This document shows, piece after piece, positions 6,482 through 13,243 of a stretch of 13,300 nucleotides of DNA. The notes beneath the pieces were generated by a model that was not told the origin of the DNA, ran no database searches, and worked only from the letters and a program-made list of their open reading frames with translations. The stretch comes from Chloroflexota bacterium (lineage in GTDB: Bacteria > Chloroflexota > Limnocylindria > Limnocylindrales > CSP1-4). Position 1 is the stretch's first letter; every line of letters starts with the position of its first letter. The DNA lies in assembly GCA_029858845.1 (NCBI GenBank), contig JAOUEG010000027.1, positions 1-13,300 on the forward strand, given 5' to 3'. Made by a program: the position numbers and the translations under genes.

Positions 6482-7182
6482 CAGGCGTCGTCCTCCGTGC
6501 GTGAGGTGGCGAAGGTGGGTCGGGCGCGTTTCGCGGCCCAGTAGCGGTAGGCGCCGGCTCCGGTGACGGCGGCGGCCATGCCGATGTAGATGGATTCGAG
6601 CGCGGCGGAATCGGTCCCGGCCAGGATCCCGTGGAGCCAGCTGAAGGCGAAGATGACGAGCGCAAGACGATGCAGCGACAGCCAGGCCCCGTTCGGGAGC
6701 AGCTTCGTCCAGCGCGCCGACACGGCCGTGACGAGGAAGGCGTACAGGGCCAGCGTCCCCAGCGCCACCGGCGCGCTCCGGTATTGCGACAGTCCGGGTA
6801 TGAAGGCCCCGGCCAGGTCCACACCGGCCTTCGGGTCGGCCACCAGGCTGACGATATGCGCCGCGAGGAAGGCCATGACGAAGACCCACAGGTGGTCGTG
6901 CCAGGGGAAGATCCTGCGGGATAGCTTCCAGGTAGCCTTGTTGTGCGGGTGGCTCAGGACGAGTCCGAACACGATCTGCGCGGTCAGGAAGAGCAGCGCG
7001 ACCACGCCCGTCGCCCGTGCCGCCAGCCAGAACCGGAGTTCCGCCTGGCGGTCCGTGGTGGCGGGGAGGACCTGATCTGTCGCGTACACGACCAGCAGGC
7101 CGAGGAGGGCGATCAGGATCGCACTGCTGCGCGCAGTCAGACGGATCGGTGGCCTAGGGCGGGCGGGAGCGGCGACGGCCAT
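6481..7182 (-). CDS. Ferric-reductase-like transmembrane haem protein
   Basis: A 233-residue polytopic membrane protein of the ferric-reductase/NOX-like haem-b superfamily. Hydrophobic segments lie at about 18-36, 54-76, 97-115, 137-156, 170-188 and 196-213. Candidate haem ligands are His95 and/or His97 with His109 in WHDHLWVFVMAFLAAH, and His171 with His184 in SLHRLALVIFAFSWLHG, one pair in each of two helices as the family requires. There is no FAD/NAD-binding domain, so electrons must come from another protein or a flavin. Homologues often sit beside ApbE and an FMN_bind protein. GGAGGA lies four to five bases before the ATG at 7182. The gene begins 60 bases after znuB, and its stop overlaps the next start. 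The role is probably electron transfer across the membrane; the acceptor is unknown. Confidence 0.87.
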   Translation of the reverse strand: MAVAAPARPRPPIRLTARSSAILIALLGLLVVYATDQVLPATTDRQAELRFWLAARATGVVALLFLTAQIVFGLVLSHPHNKATWKLSRRIFPWHDHLWVFVMAFLAAHIVSLVADPKAGVDLAGAFIPGLSQYRSAPVALGTLALYAFLVTAVSARWTKLLPNGAWLSLHRLALVIFAFSWLHGILAGTDSAALESIYIGMAAAVTGAGAYRYWAAKRARPTFATSRTEDDA

Positions 7183-7202
7183 GGAGTCCTCCGGCGACGG
7201 TT

Positions 7203-7226
7203 GATGCCTACAGGGTTCGAGGCATC
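7203..7226. repeat. Perfect 7-bp inverted repeat between znuB and the ferric-reductase-like gene
   Basis: Arms GATGCCT and AGGCATC are separated by ten bases (ACAGGGTTCG). The element fills much of the 60-bp gap, just upstream of the ribosome-binding site of the haem-protein gene. No T-run follows on the minus strand, so a simple terminator is unlikely; an operator or mRNA-processing hairpin is possible. Confidence 0.5.
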
Positions 7227-7242
7227 CCGTCGTCGGAAGGTT

Positions 7243-8121
7243 TCAGGTCCGGCGGCGCCCGATGGTCATGTCGGGGCCTGCCGAACGTCCCGTGCGGCGG
7301 CGCGCCAGCCAGCCCGTCCGGGGGCCGACGACAAGCACGGCCAGGAAGAACGCGGTCTGGACGAGCACGATCGTGGCCCCGCTGGCGACGTCCAGCCAGT
7401 ACGAGAGATAGAGGCCGGTGATCGAGGCGGCGATGGCCAGCACGACGCCGGTCGCCATCATCCGGCCGAACCGAACGGTCAGCAGTTGTGCCGTGGCCGC
7501 CGGCGTGACGAGCATCGCCACGACCAGGATGATGCCGATCGCCTGGAGGCTGATGACGATCGTCAGCGCCACCAGGGCGAGGAACAGCATCTCCAGCCAC
7601 TCGACGCGCAGACCGGATGCCGCGGCGCCGAGCGGGTCGAACGTCGCGTACAGCAGCTCCTTCCACAGGATCGCCACCGTGGCCAGCACGAGACCCCCGA
7701 GCAGTGCCAGGGCGACCAGGTCCTCCACGCTCGTCGAGAGGAGCTGGCCGAACAGGAAGCTGAACAGGTCGGCGACGTAGCCCTCGATCGTGCTGTACAG
7801 GAACACGCCGAAGGCGAAGGTCCCGGCAAACAGGACCCCGATCGCCGTGTCCGTGCGGATCCGCGCCCGGCGGGTGACGACACCGATCGCGAGCGAGGTC
7901 CCGACCGCGGCGACTGCCGCCCCGAGGTAGTAGGGGACCCCGATGATGAACGCGGCGACGACCCCCGGGAACGCGGCGTGCGAGATCGCATCCCCGATGA
8001 AGGCGATCCCCTTGAGCACGACGTAGGTCCCGACGACGGCGCAGACCAGGCCGACCAGGGCTGCGGCCAGCAGGGCACGTACGAAGAAGGCAGATGCCAG
8101 TGGTTCGAGCACGAAGTCCAT
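7243..8121 (-). CDS. znuB: Zinc/manganese ABC transporter permease (ZnuB-like)
   Basis: Integral membrane subunit of a cluster-9 metal importer, 292 residues, the usual size for the ABC-3 family. The family motif AISHAAFPGVVAAFIIG is at about 45-61, where the permease contacts the ATPase. Multiple hydrophobic helices run to about residue 270, including VISLQAIGIILVVAMLVTPAATAQLL, a conserved late segment (about 188-213, in parts). The C-terminus is a basic tail (RRRTGRSAGPDMTIGRRRT). Its ATG shares one base with the znuC stop (TGATG), so translation is coupled. Zinc is preferred over manganese because the upstream binding protein has a three-His site and the regulator next to it looks like Zur. 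Confidence 0.92.
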   Translation of the reverse strand: MDFVLEPLASAFFVRALLAAALVGLVCAVVGTYVVLKGIAFIGDAISHAAFPGVVAAFIIGVPYYLGAAVAAVGTSLAIGVVTRRARIRTDTAIGVLFAGTFAFGVFLYSTIEGYVADLFSFLFGQLLSTSVEDLVALALLGGLVLATVAILWKELLYATFDPLGAAASGLRVEWLEMLFLALVALTIVISLQAIGIILVVAMLVTPAATAQLLTVRFGRMMATGVVLAIAASITGLYLSYWLDVASGATIVLVQTAFFLAVLVVGPRTGWLARRRTGRSAGPDMTIGRRRT

Positions 8122-9029
8122 CAGCGGGGAGCACCTTCGTGGAAGTGCGACTCGCCTTCCTCCGGCTGGTCATGGTGGTGCGCGTCGTCGAGGACCATGG
8201 CCTTGTCCCCGAGCACGAGCAGGTGACCTCCGTAGGTCTTTGCCAGGACCTCCGGATCCAGCACGAGGGATGAGGGCCCATGCGCGACGATCCGCCGATT
8301 CACGGTCGCCACCTTCTGGAAGCGCTGGGCCGCGCAGGCCAGGTCGTGCGTCGTCGCGATCACGGTCTTCCCGGCCCGAGCCTCCTCTTCCAGGATGTCC
8401 ATCAGGTCTTCCTGGGTGGTCGCATCGACGCCGGTCACGGGCTCGTCGAGCAGGTACAGCTCGGGATCTGCCGCGAGCGCACGGGCGAGGAACACCCGGC
8501 GCCGCTGGCCGCCGGACAGCCGGCCGATCTGGGTCGCTTCATGACCGCGCATGCCGACCTTGTCGAGCGCCGCGTCGACGACCCGTCGATCGGTCGCACC
8601 GGGCCGTCGCCACGGGCCGAGCCCGGGGTAGCGACCCATCATCACGACGTCCCCGACCGTGACGGGGAACGCCCAGTCCACGAGCTCGGCCTGGGGCACG
8701 TAGGCCACGCGACGGGCATGGCGGCCCGGGGCGTCGCCGAGGATCTCCACTCGACCATGCCATGGCGGCAGCAGTCCCGCCATCAACTTGAGCAGCGTGC
8801 TCTTGCCCGCTCCGTTCGGACCGACGATGGCCAGCAGCGTCCCGGGATCCACCGCGAGATCCACGTCTTCAAGCGCAGTTCGATCGTCATAGCCGGTCGT
8901 GACGCCGGACATCCACACGGAGGCATGGTGCCTGGCATGCTCGGGATGGTGGACTGCCTCGGGCTCCAGGGACGGAAGCTGCCGCTCCGCCGGGTGATCG
9001 TGCGGGTGATCGTGGGGATCGAAGCTCAT
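8121..9029 (-). CDS. znuC: Zinc/manganese ABC transporter ATP-binding protein with His-rich tails (ZnuC-like)
   Basis: ATPase of the metal importer, 302 residues. Walker A GPNGAGKST is at 70-78, the Q-loop Gln at 113, the signature LSGGQ at 171-175, Walker B LYLLDEP at 191-197 and the H-loop His at 228. About 35 extra residues precede the domain and are rich in His (HDHPHDHP at 6-13; HHPEHARHH at 27-35). The C-terminal end also has HHH (284-286) and HFHE near 296-299. Such tails are not needed for ATP use and probably bind zinc on the cytoplasmic side. The ATG at 9029 is chosen because it starts the His-rich tail and lies 23 bases after the znuA stop; the long upstream frame is a shadow of znuA. 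No strong ribosome-binding site is visible. Confidence 0.92.
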   Translation of the reverse strand: MSFDPHDHPHDHPAERQLPSLEPEAVHHPEHARHHASVWMSGVTTGYDDRTALEDVDLAVDPGTLLAIVGPNGAGKSTLLKLMAGLLPPWHGRVEILGDAPGRHARRVAYVPQAELVDWAFPVTVGDVVMMGRYPGLGPWRRPGATDRRVVDAALDKVGMRGHEATQIGRLSGGQRRRVFLARALAADPELYLLDEPVTGVDATTQEDLMDILEEEARAGKTVIATTHDLACAAQRFQKVATVNRRIVAHGPSSLVLDPEVLAKTYGGHLLVLGDKAMVLDDAHHHDQPEEGESHFHEGAPR

Positions 9030-9052
9030 CGTGGCGGCATCGTAGTCGCGGC

Positions 9053-9991
9053 TCAGCCGTCGAGGGCGTCGACCACGCGGTCGACGTCCCAGCGGATCAT
9101 GCCCTCGTAGCTGTCGACCGGTGGGTCGCCCAGGGTATCCGAGTAGAGATCCGTCACGACAGGGATGCCGGCCTCGTCGGCCACCGTCCGCGCCAGGTCG
9201 GGACTGAACTGGGCCTCGCCGAAGACCGCCCTGGCACCGGACGCCCGGATCGCGTCGACCAGACGGGCGATCTCGCCGGCGCTGGGGTCCTGACCCGGAG
9301 CACCCACGATGATCCCGGCGATCGTCAGGCCGTAGGCTTCGGCGAAGTACGGGAAGGCCTCGTGGAAGGAGACGATGACCCGGTCCTCCTCCGGGATCTC
9401 CGCGATCCGCGCAAGGGCCCAGCCGTCCAGGTCGGCCAGGCGCTGGAGATACGCGTCCCCCCCGGCGCGGATGCGCGCCGATCGTTCGCCCTCGATCGGC
9501 GCCAACGTCTCCACGATGCGTTCCACGTATCTGGCGGCGTAGCCCGCGTCCAGCCACAGGTGCGGGTTGACCGGCTCGCCGGGCTCGGGATCGACCGGTT
9601 GATAGGTGACCCCGGACAGGTCCTCTCCCAGGGCGATCACCGGCGCGGAGGAGCCGCTGTCCGTGACGGCATCACCCAGCCAGTCGTCCAGGCCCAGGCC
9701 GTTCATGAAGATCAGGTCGGCGCTGGCCACCGCCCGGAGATCCGACGGTGACGGATCGAAGGTGTGGACCTCGCCCCCCTTGGGGACCATGCTCGTCACG
9801 GTGACATCGGCACCTCCGACCTGGCGCACGAGGTCGGCCAGCACGGTCGTCGTCGCGACGACCCGGAGCGTGTCGCCTGCTGACGTGGGCGCCGGCCCTC
9901 CGCCACAGGCAGACACGGTCACCGCGAGGGCGAGCAGCAGCCCGGCGGACCCGCCATGGCGCGGCCGACGCAGCGGGCGCCCGCCGCTCAT
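9053..9991 (-). CDS. znuA: Zinc ABC transporter substrate-binding lipoprotein (ZnuA/TroA-like)
   Basis: A 312-residue cluster-9 solute-binding protein that captures Zn(II) outside the membrane. The N-terminus has a basic stretch (GGRPLRRPRHGG), a hydrophobic core LLLALAVTV and the lipobox VSAC with Cys29 as the lipid anchor. Mature-domain ligands are visible at His76 (GEVHTFDPSP), His144 (NPHLWLD) and His210 (VSFHEAFPYFAEAYG), with Asp281 (VTDLYSDTLG). This His3-Asp set is that of zinc-binding TroA rather than the Glu-containing manganese site of PsaA. The His-rich loop found in many ZnuA proteins is absent; the His-rich stretches are on ZnuC instead. The ATG at 9991 overlaps the regulator stop as ATGA, which decides against the in-frame ATG at 10036. 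Confidence 0.93.
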   Translation of the reverse strand: MSGGRPLRRPRHGGSAGLLLALAVTVSACGGGPAPTSAGDTLRVVATTTVLADLVRQVGGADVTVTSMVPKGGEVHTFDPSPSDLRAVASADLIFMNGLGLDDWLGDAVTDSGSSAPVIALGEDLSGVTYQPVDPEPGEPVNPHLWLDAGYAARYVERIVETLAPIEGERSARIRAGGDAYLQRLADLDGWALARIAEIPEEDRVIVSFHEAFPYFAEAYGLTIAGIIVGAPGQDPSAGEIARLVDAIRASGARAVFGEAQFSPDLARTVADEAGIPVVTDLYSDTLGDPPVDSYEGMIRWDVDRVVDALDG

Positions 9992-10446
9992 CGTGATGGT
10001 CCCGGCCGGTTCGCACCGGAGGCGGCGGTCTGGCACTCGGGGCAGAGCCCGAACAGTTCCAGGCGGTGATCGTCCACGCGGTATCCGGTCTGTCGCGCGA
10101 TGTCGCGCACGACGTGGCGCAGCCCGGCATCGTCCACGTCACGGGTGCGCCCGCACCCGGAGCACACCACGTGATGGTGATGGACGGGCTGGCAGGCGAT
10201 ATAGGCGTGCTCGCCGCTCGGCAGGTCGATCCGCTCCACGACGCCGACGTCGGAGAGCACCTCGATCGTGCGGAAGACGGTCGCCCGCCCGACACCCAGC
10301 CGCCGGCGGTTCGACTCGGTCACAAGATCCGCGGCCGTGAAATGCCCGGACCGACCGGCGATCAGGCCGACGACGTTCCGACGCGGCCCCGTCACCCGGT
10401 ATCCGGCATCCTCGAGTGCTGCGATGAGCGGAGTGGTTTCGACCAT
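9988..10446 (-). CDS. zur: Fur-family transcriptional regulator, probably Zur
   Basis: A 152-residue metal-responsive repressor. The N-terminal winged helix (about 1-80) includes RRNVVGLIAGRSGHFTAADL and the recognition region GRATVFRTIEVL at 53-64. The dimerisation domain has two CxxC pairs, Cys95/Cys98 (CSGCG) and Cys135/Cys138 (CPEC), for the structural zinc, and a His cluster at 89-92 (HHHH) for the sensing site. Fur, Zur and PerR are hard to tell apart by motif. The direct ATGA overlap with znuA and co-transcription with znuC-znuB make Zur most likely. A candidate leaderless promoter and a 6-1-6 palindrome lie just upstream, consistent with self-regulation. The C-terminal tail ASGANRPGPSR is low complexity. 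Confidence 0.9.
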   Translation of the reverse strand: MVETTPLIAALEDAGYRVTGPRRNVVGLIAGRSGHFTAADLVTESNRRRLGVGRATVFRTIEVLSDVGVVERIDLPSGEHAYIACQPVHHHHVVCSGCGRTRDVDDAGLRHVVRDIARQTGYRVDDHRLELFGLCPECQTAASGANRPGPSR

Positions 10447-10452
10447 GCCCCG

Positions 10453-10477
10453 ACCCTAGCACAGATCTGCTGCAGAT
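10453..10477 (-). promoter_or_regulatory. Candidate Zur operator (6-1-6 palindrome) and leaderless promoter of zur-znuACB
   Basis: ATCTGC-T-GCAGAT (10465-10477) is a perfect 13-bp inverted repeat. Next to it, on the minus strand, TGCTAGGGT gives a -10 box TAGGGT at 10458-10453, whose start point would fall at the zur ATG (10446), implying a leaderless transcript. The palindrome would lie in the -10/-35 spacer. It does not match the AT-rich Zur consensus of Bacillus or Gammaproteobacteria, so assignment to Zur rests on position. Confidence 0.4.
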
Positions 10478-10488
10478 GATACCGAGTC

Positions 10489-11769
10489 TCAGTTACCCCG
10501 GGTGGCGGCGAGGCCGATCCGGGCCGCGCCACCGAAGGCGATGAGCGCCGCCAGCACGCTGCCGGCGGCCAGGATCGCCCCGAAGGCTTCCACGACGGGC
10601 GCCGCCGCGAACGAGCCGATCATGGCCAGCCCGACGCCCGCGTTCAACGCCACCAGCCGCCCGGTTGCGGCGGTCCCCAGGATCCGGCGCTGGCGCCTGT
10701 GCGCGAGCGGATCACCGGGCCCGATCGCCGGGAGCAGGTGGCTCCACGCGCCCACCAGTACCTGTGCGATCCATCCGATGGCAAGCGCCGGACTGACCGC
10801 AGCCACGTCCCAGGCAAGAGGATCGGCCCCGGATCGCAGGAAGGGGGCAGCAGCGACGCTCACCCCGATGGCGAACCAGATCGGCGCCAGCAGCAGGCTC
10901 CCCGACGTGAGTCGATGCCAGGCGGGATCGGTCGTCCAGCGGCCTCGCTCCGTCCGGACCACGAACCCATGGATGACGAGGGCCAGGGCGCCGGCCATGG
11001 TCAGCGCGGCGCCGAGCCGGACCAGGTAATCGAGCGCCAGGGCCAGGCCGATCGCCAGCGTGGGAGGCCCGGCCGCGATCCCGGAGATGGCGACCCGGGC
11101 GCTGGCCCGCGGTTGCATGCGCGCCCCGGCGACCGTGGGTGCGAGGTGGATGAGCGTCGCCGCGACGACGAGGGACAGGAAGCCGACCACGTTCAGCCAG
11201 GCATGGGCCGGCTTGAGCAGCGCCCAGCGTTCGACGACGACGGCGAGACCGCTGAGGTAGGCCGTGCTCAGGATCACTCCGGTCGCCACGCATCCGATGG
11301 CCACGGCATAGGCTCGGGTGACCAGCTCGCGGCGTGGTCCGAGTGCGCCTCGGAGCGGCCCGAATGCGGCGACCGCTACGGCGGCGAGCCCGACCAGGTA
11401 GGTGAGCCCGCCGCCGACGGCCACCGCGGGAGCACCGGCAGCGACGCCGCCGCTGACGACGAGGGCGCCTCCGGCGATACCGCCGATGGCGAGGATCCGC
11501 GTCGGGCGACCAGCCGGTGGCGCCACTGCCAGTGCCGCGGTGAAGAAGGGAAGTGCGGATGCGATGGCCGTCCCGGCCGCGCCCGCGAGGGCCAGGTGGA
11601 GTGGCAGCCAGAGCCCGCGACGAGCGCCGTCCGGCGCCACGAGCGTGGCGGCCGCGGCGCCGAGGAGCAGCGCCGAGACGGCGAGACCGGCGAATGTGAT
11701 CCGCCGGTCGTCCGTCCTGGAGTGCGTTCGGCGCTGGTCACCGTGGATCTGGAGCCGGACGGGCTGCAC
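10489..11769 (-). CDS. Polytopic membrane protein paired with NirK (His-containing, about 12 TM)
   Basis: A 426-residue, Ala-rich integral membrane protein with about twelve hydrophobic segments. Histidines in or next to helices could bind haem or copper: His58 (LPLHLALAGAAG), His189 (LKPAHAWLNVVGF), His208 (LIHLAPTV), His267 and His344 (WSHLLPAIGPGD). The LHLALAGAAG and SHLLPA pieces recall haem-copper-oxidase subunit I and NnrS-like proteins, but I cannot place it firmly in either family. Some actinobacterial NirK proteins carry a comparable membrane domain fused to the enzyme; here it is a separate gene 38 bases downstream. A quinol-to-NirK electron route or a nitrogen-oxide stress role is inferred. 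The GTG start at 11769 is the earliest available in this frame and has only a weak ribosome-binding site, so the first 20 residues are uncertain. Confidence 0.78.
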   Translation of the reverse strand: MQPVRLQIHGDQRRTHSRTDDRRITFAGLAVSALLLGAAAATLVAPDGARRGLWLPLHLALAGAAGTAIASALPFFTAALAVAPPAGRPTRILAIGGIAGGALVVSGGVAAGAPAVAVGGGLTYLVGLAAVAVAAFGPLRGALGPRRELVTRAYAVAIGCVATGVILSTAYLSGLAVVVERWALLKPAHAWLNVVGFLSLVVAATLIHLAPTVAGARMQPRASARVAISGIAAGPPTLAIGLALALDYLVRLGAALTMAGALALVIHGFVVRTERGRWTTDPAWHRLTSGSLLLAPIWFAIGVSVAAAPFLRSGADPLAWDVAAVSPALAIGWIAQVLVGAWSHLLPAIGPGDPLAHRRQRRILGTAATGRLVALNAGVGLAMIGSFAAAPVVEAFGAILAAGSVLAALIAFGGAARIGLAATRGN

Positions 11770-11807
11770 GATCGCCAGTGAACCACCGCCGACGCCTGCC
11801 CGTCCGC

Positions 11808-13193
11808 TCAGTTCAGCGGATCGCCGTCGCCCGCCTGGAACAGCCCGAGTGCGCCACGCCCCACGAAGTTGAACGCGTGCGTGACCATCGGGTAGAGGCC
11901 ATCCTCGGGTGTCTCGAACTCGATGATCGCGCCCTGGGCCGGGGCCAGGTCCACGGCCTGGGAGCCGAAGTTCCCCTCGTTGCCGGGATCCAGCCGAACG
12001 CCTTCCTTGATGACCGAGTCGAAGATCGTGCCCACGATGTGGAACGAGCTGTCGATGCTCGGTCCGGCGTTGAGCACGAATAGGCGCACCCGGTGACCGG
12101 TGTCGACGACGATCGGATTGTCCTTGTACTGGTTGGCGACGCCGTTGAAGACCACGTAGTCAGGCGCCGGGGCTGCCGCCGCGGCCTTGGTCAGCGAGGC
12201 AGGTTCGCCCTGCGGGCCGAGATACCACTCGCTCTGGACGATGGCGAATTCGTGGTGGATGTCCTCTCCGAGGCCCTCCCTCGGCTCGACGATGACCATG
12301 CCGTACATCCCGTTGGCGATGTGGTGGAGCGCCGGCGAGGTGCCGCAGTGGTACATCCACACGCCGGCATACTCGGCCTTGAACTCGTAGAGCTTTTCCT
12401 CGCCCGGATTGATCGACGTCATCTCGTCGTTCCAGGCGACCTGGCTCGCGTGGAAGTCCACGGAGTGCGCCAGCTGGCTCGTCGCCGGGTTCTTCAGGTG
12501 GATGCGGACGGTGTCGCCGACCTTGACCCGGATGGCCGGACCCGGGACCGTCCCACCGAATGTCCAGACCTTCTGGACGAAGCCGTCGGCGACGGTCATC
12601 TCCTTTTCCTCGATGACCAGATCGATGTCGTGGACCTCGCCGGGCAGCAGCTCGGGGGCAGCGGCAGGATGCAGGGTGTATGCCGCGGCGTTCGCGTTCG
12701 GCTCGACGTTCGTCGCCGGGGCAGGACCACCATGGTCGTCCGAGCCCGAGGACCCGGCTGTGCTGCCGGCCACGGTGATCGCGCCCTGCATCCCGGCGTC
12801 GGCATGGCCGGGGATCGAGCACAGGAAGGCGAGGCCGCTGTCCGGCACGTCGACTTCGACCTTGACGCTCTCGCCCGCGTTCGCAGTGCCCTTCGTGCCG
12901 TCCGGGAACATGATGTCGTGAGGGATCTGGCCCGCGTTGATGAGCGTGACGGCATAGCGACCGGGCTTTGGAACCGAGAGTTCCGTCGGCTCGAAGCCGA
13001 GATCGATGGCGTTGACCTCGAGAGCACCGAGGACGTCCGCGGACGCGGGCTCGGCGCTGGCGGGAGCCGCGGTCGGGGCGGTGCCGCCGCCAGCGGTCTC
13101 GGGCGGGTACGTCCAGGCTGTCGTGCTCGCGCTGGAACACGCTGCGATGACAAGCATCGCGAGGGCTGCAAGGAGCAGGAGCTTCGTGCGCAT
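11808..13193 (-). CDS. nirK: Copper nitrite reductase with N-terminal cupredoxin domain (NirK lipoprotein)
   Basis: A 461-residue, membrane-anchored enzyme reducing nitrite to nitric oxide. The signal LLLLAALAMLVIAAC has a lipobox with Cys19. A plastocyanin-like domain at about 55-141 has a full type-1 copper set: His92, Cys125, His130 and Met135 (CSIPGHADAGM). After a linker of about 45 residues comes the two-domain NirK. Type-1 ligands are His243, Cys283, His291 and Met296; type-2 ligands are His248, His282 and His439; the catalytic pair is Asp246 and His385. The loop HCGTSPALHHIANGMYG is the short form seen in Nitrosomonas-type and actinobacterial enzymes rather than the longer Alcaligenes form. 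GGAGG lies about seven bases before the ATG at 13193. The extra cupredoxin probably delivers electrons to the catalytic core. All key residues are present, so the enzyme should be active. Confidence 0.95.
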   Translation of the reverse strand: MRTKLLLLAALAMLVIAACSSASTTAWTYPPETAGGGTAPTAAPASAEPASADVLGALEVNAIDLGFEPTELSVPKPGRYAVTLINAGQIPHDIMFPDGTKGTANAGESVKVEVDVPDSGLAFLCSIPGHADAGMQGAITVAGSTAGSSGSDDHGGPAPATNVEPNANAAAYTLHPAAAPELLPGEVHDIDLVIEEKEMTVADGFVQKVWTFGGTVPGPAIRVKVGDTVRIHLKNPATSQLAHSVDFHASQVAWNDEMTSINPGEEKLYEFKAEYAGVWMYHCGTSPALHHIANGMYGMVIVEPREGLGEDIHHEFAIVQSEWYLGPQGEPASLTKAAAAAPAPDYVVFNGVANQYKDNPIVVDTGHRVRLFVLNAGPSIDSSFHIVGTIFDSVIKEGVRLDPGNEGNFGSQAVDLAPAQGAIIEFETPEDGLYPMVTHAFNFVGRGALGLFQAGDGDPLN

Positions 13194-13220
13194 CGGGTCG
13201 CCTCCGATCGATCGCTGCTA

Positions 13221-13243
13221 AACATGTACCATGTTAGTACATG
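13221..13243. promoter_or_regulatory. Compound palindromic operator upstream of nirK
   Basis: Two overlapping inverted repeats are present: AACATG-TAC-CATGTT (13221-13235) and CATGTAC-N7-GTACATG (13223-13243), built from three CATG cores. The element lies 28-50 bases before the nirK start in an AT-rich patch. A -10-like TAACAT (minus strand, 13236-13231) falls inside it, without a clear -35. It looks like a repressor site; the regulator is not identifiable here. It does not match the FNR box or the NsrR consensus. Confidence 0.6.

Noticed and set aside
6943..8226. Plus-strand frame of 427 codons opposite znuB
   Set aside because: Product is dominated by Asp, Gln, Arg and Gly with no recognisable fold; it is the antisense of a well-supported membrane protein.
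9030..9557. In-frame upstream extension of znuC
   Set aside because: It overlaps the 3' half of znuA out of frame and has no ABC-related sequence; the start at 9029 fits the operon spacing.
10699..11781. Plus-strand frame of 360 codons opposite the polytopic membrane protein
   Set aside because: Hydrophilic Gly/Arg/Asp-rich shadow of a hydrophobic gene on the other strand.
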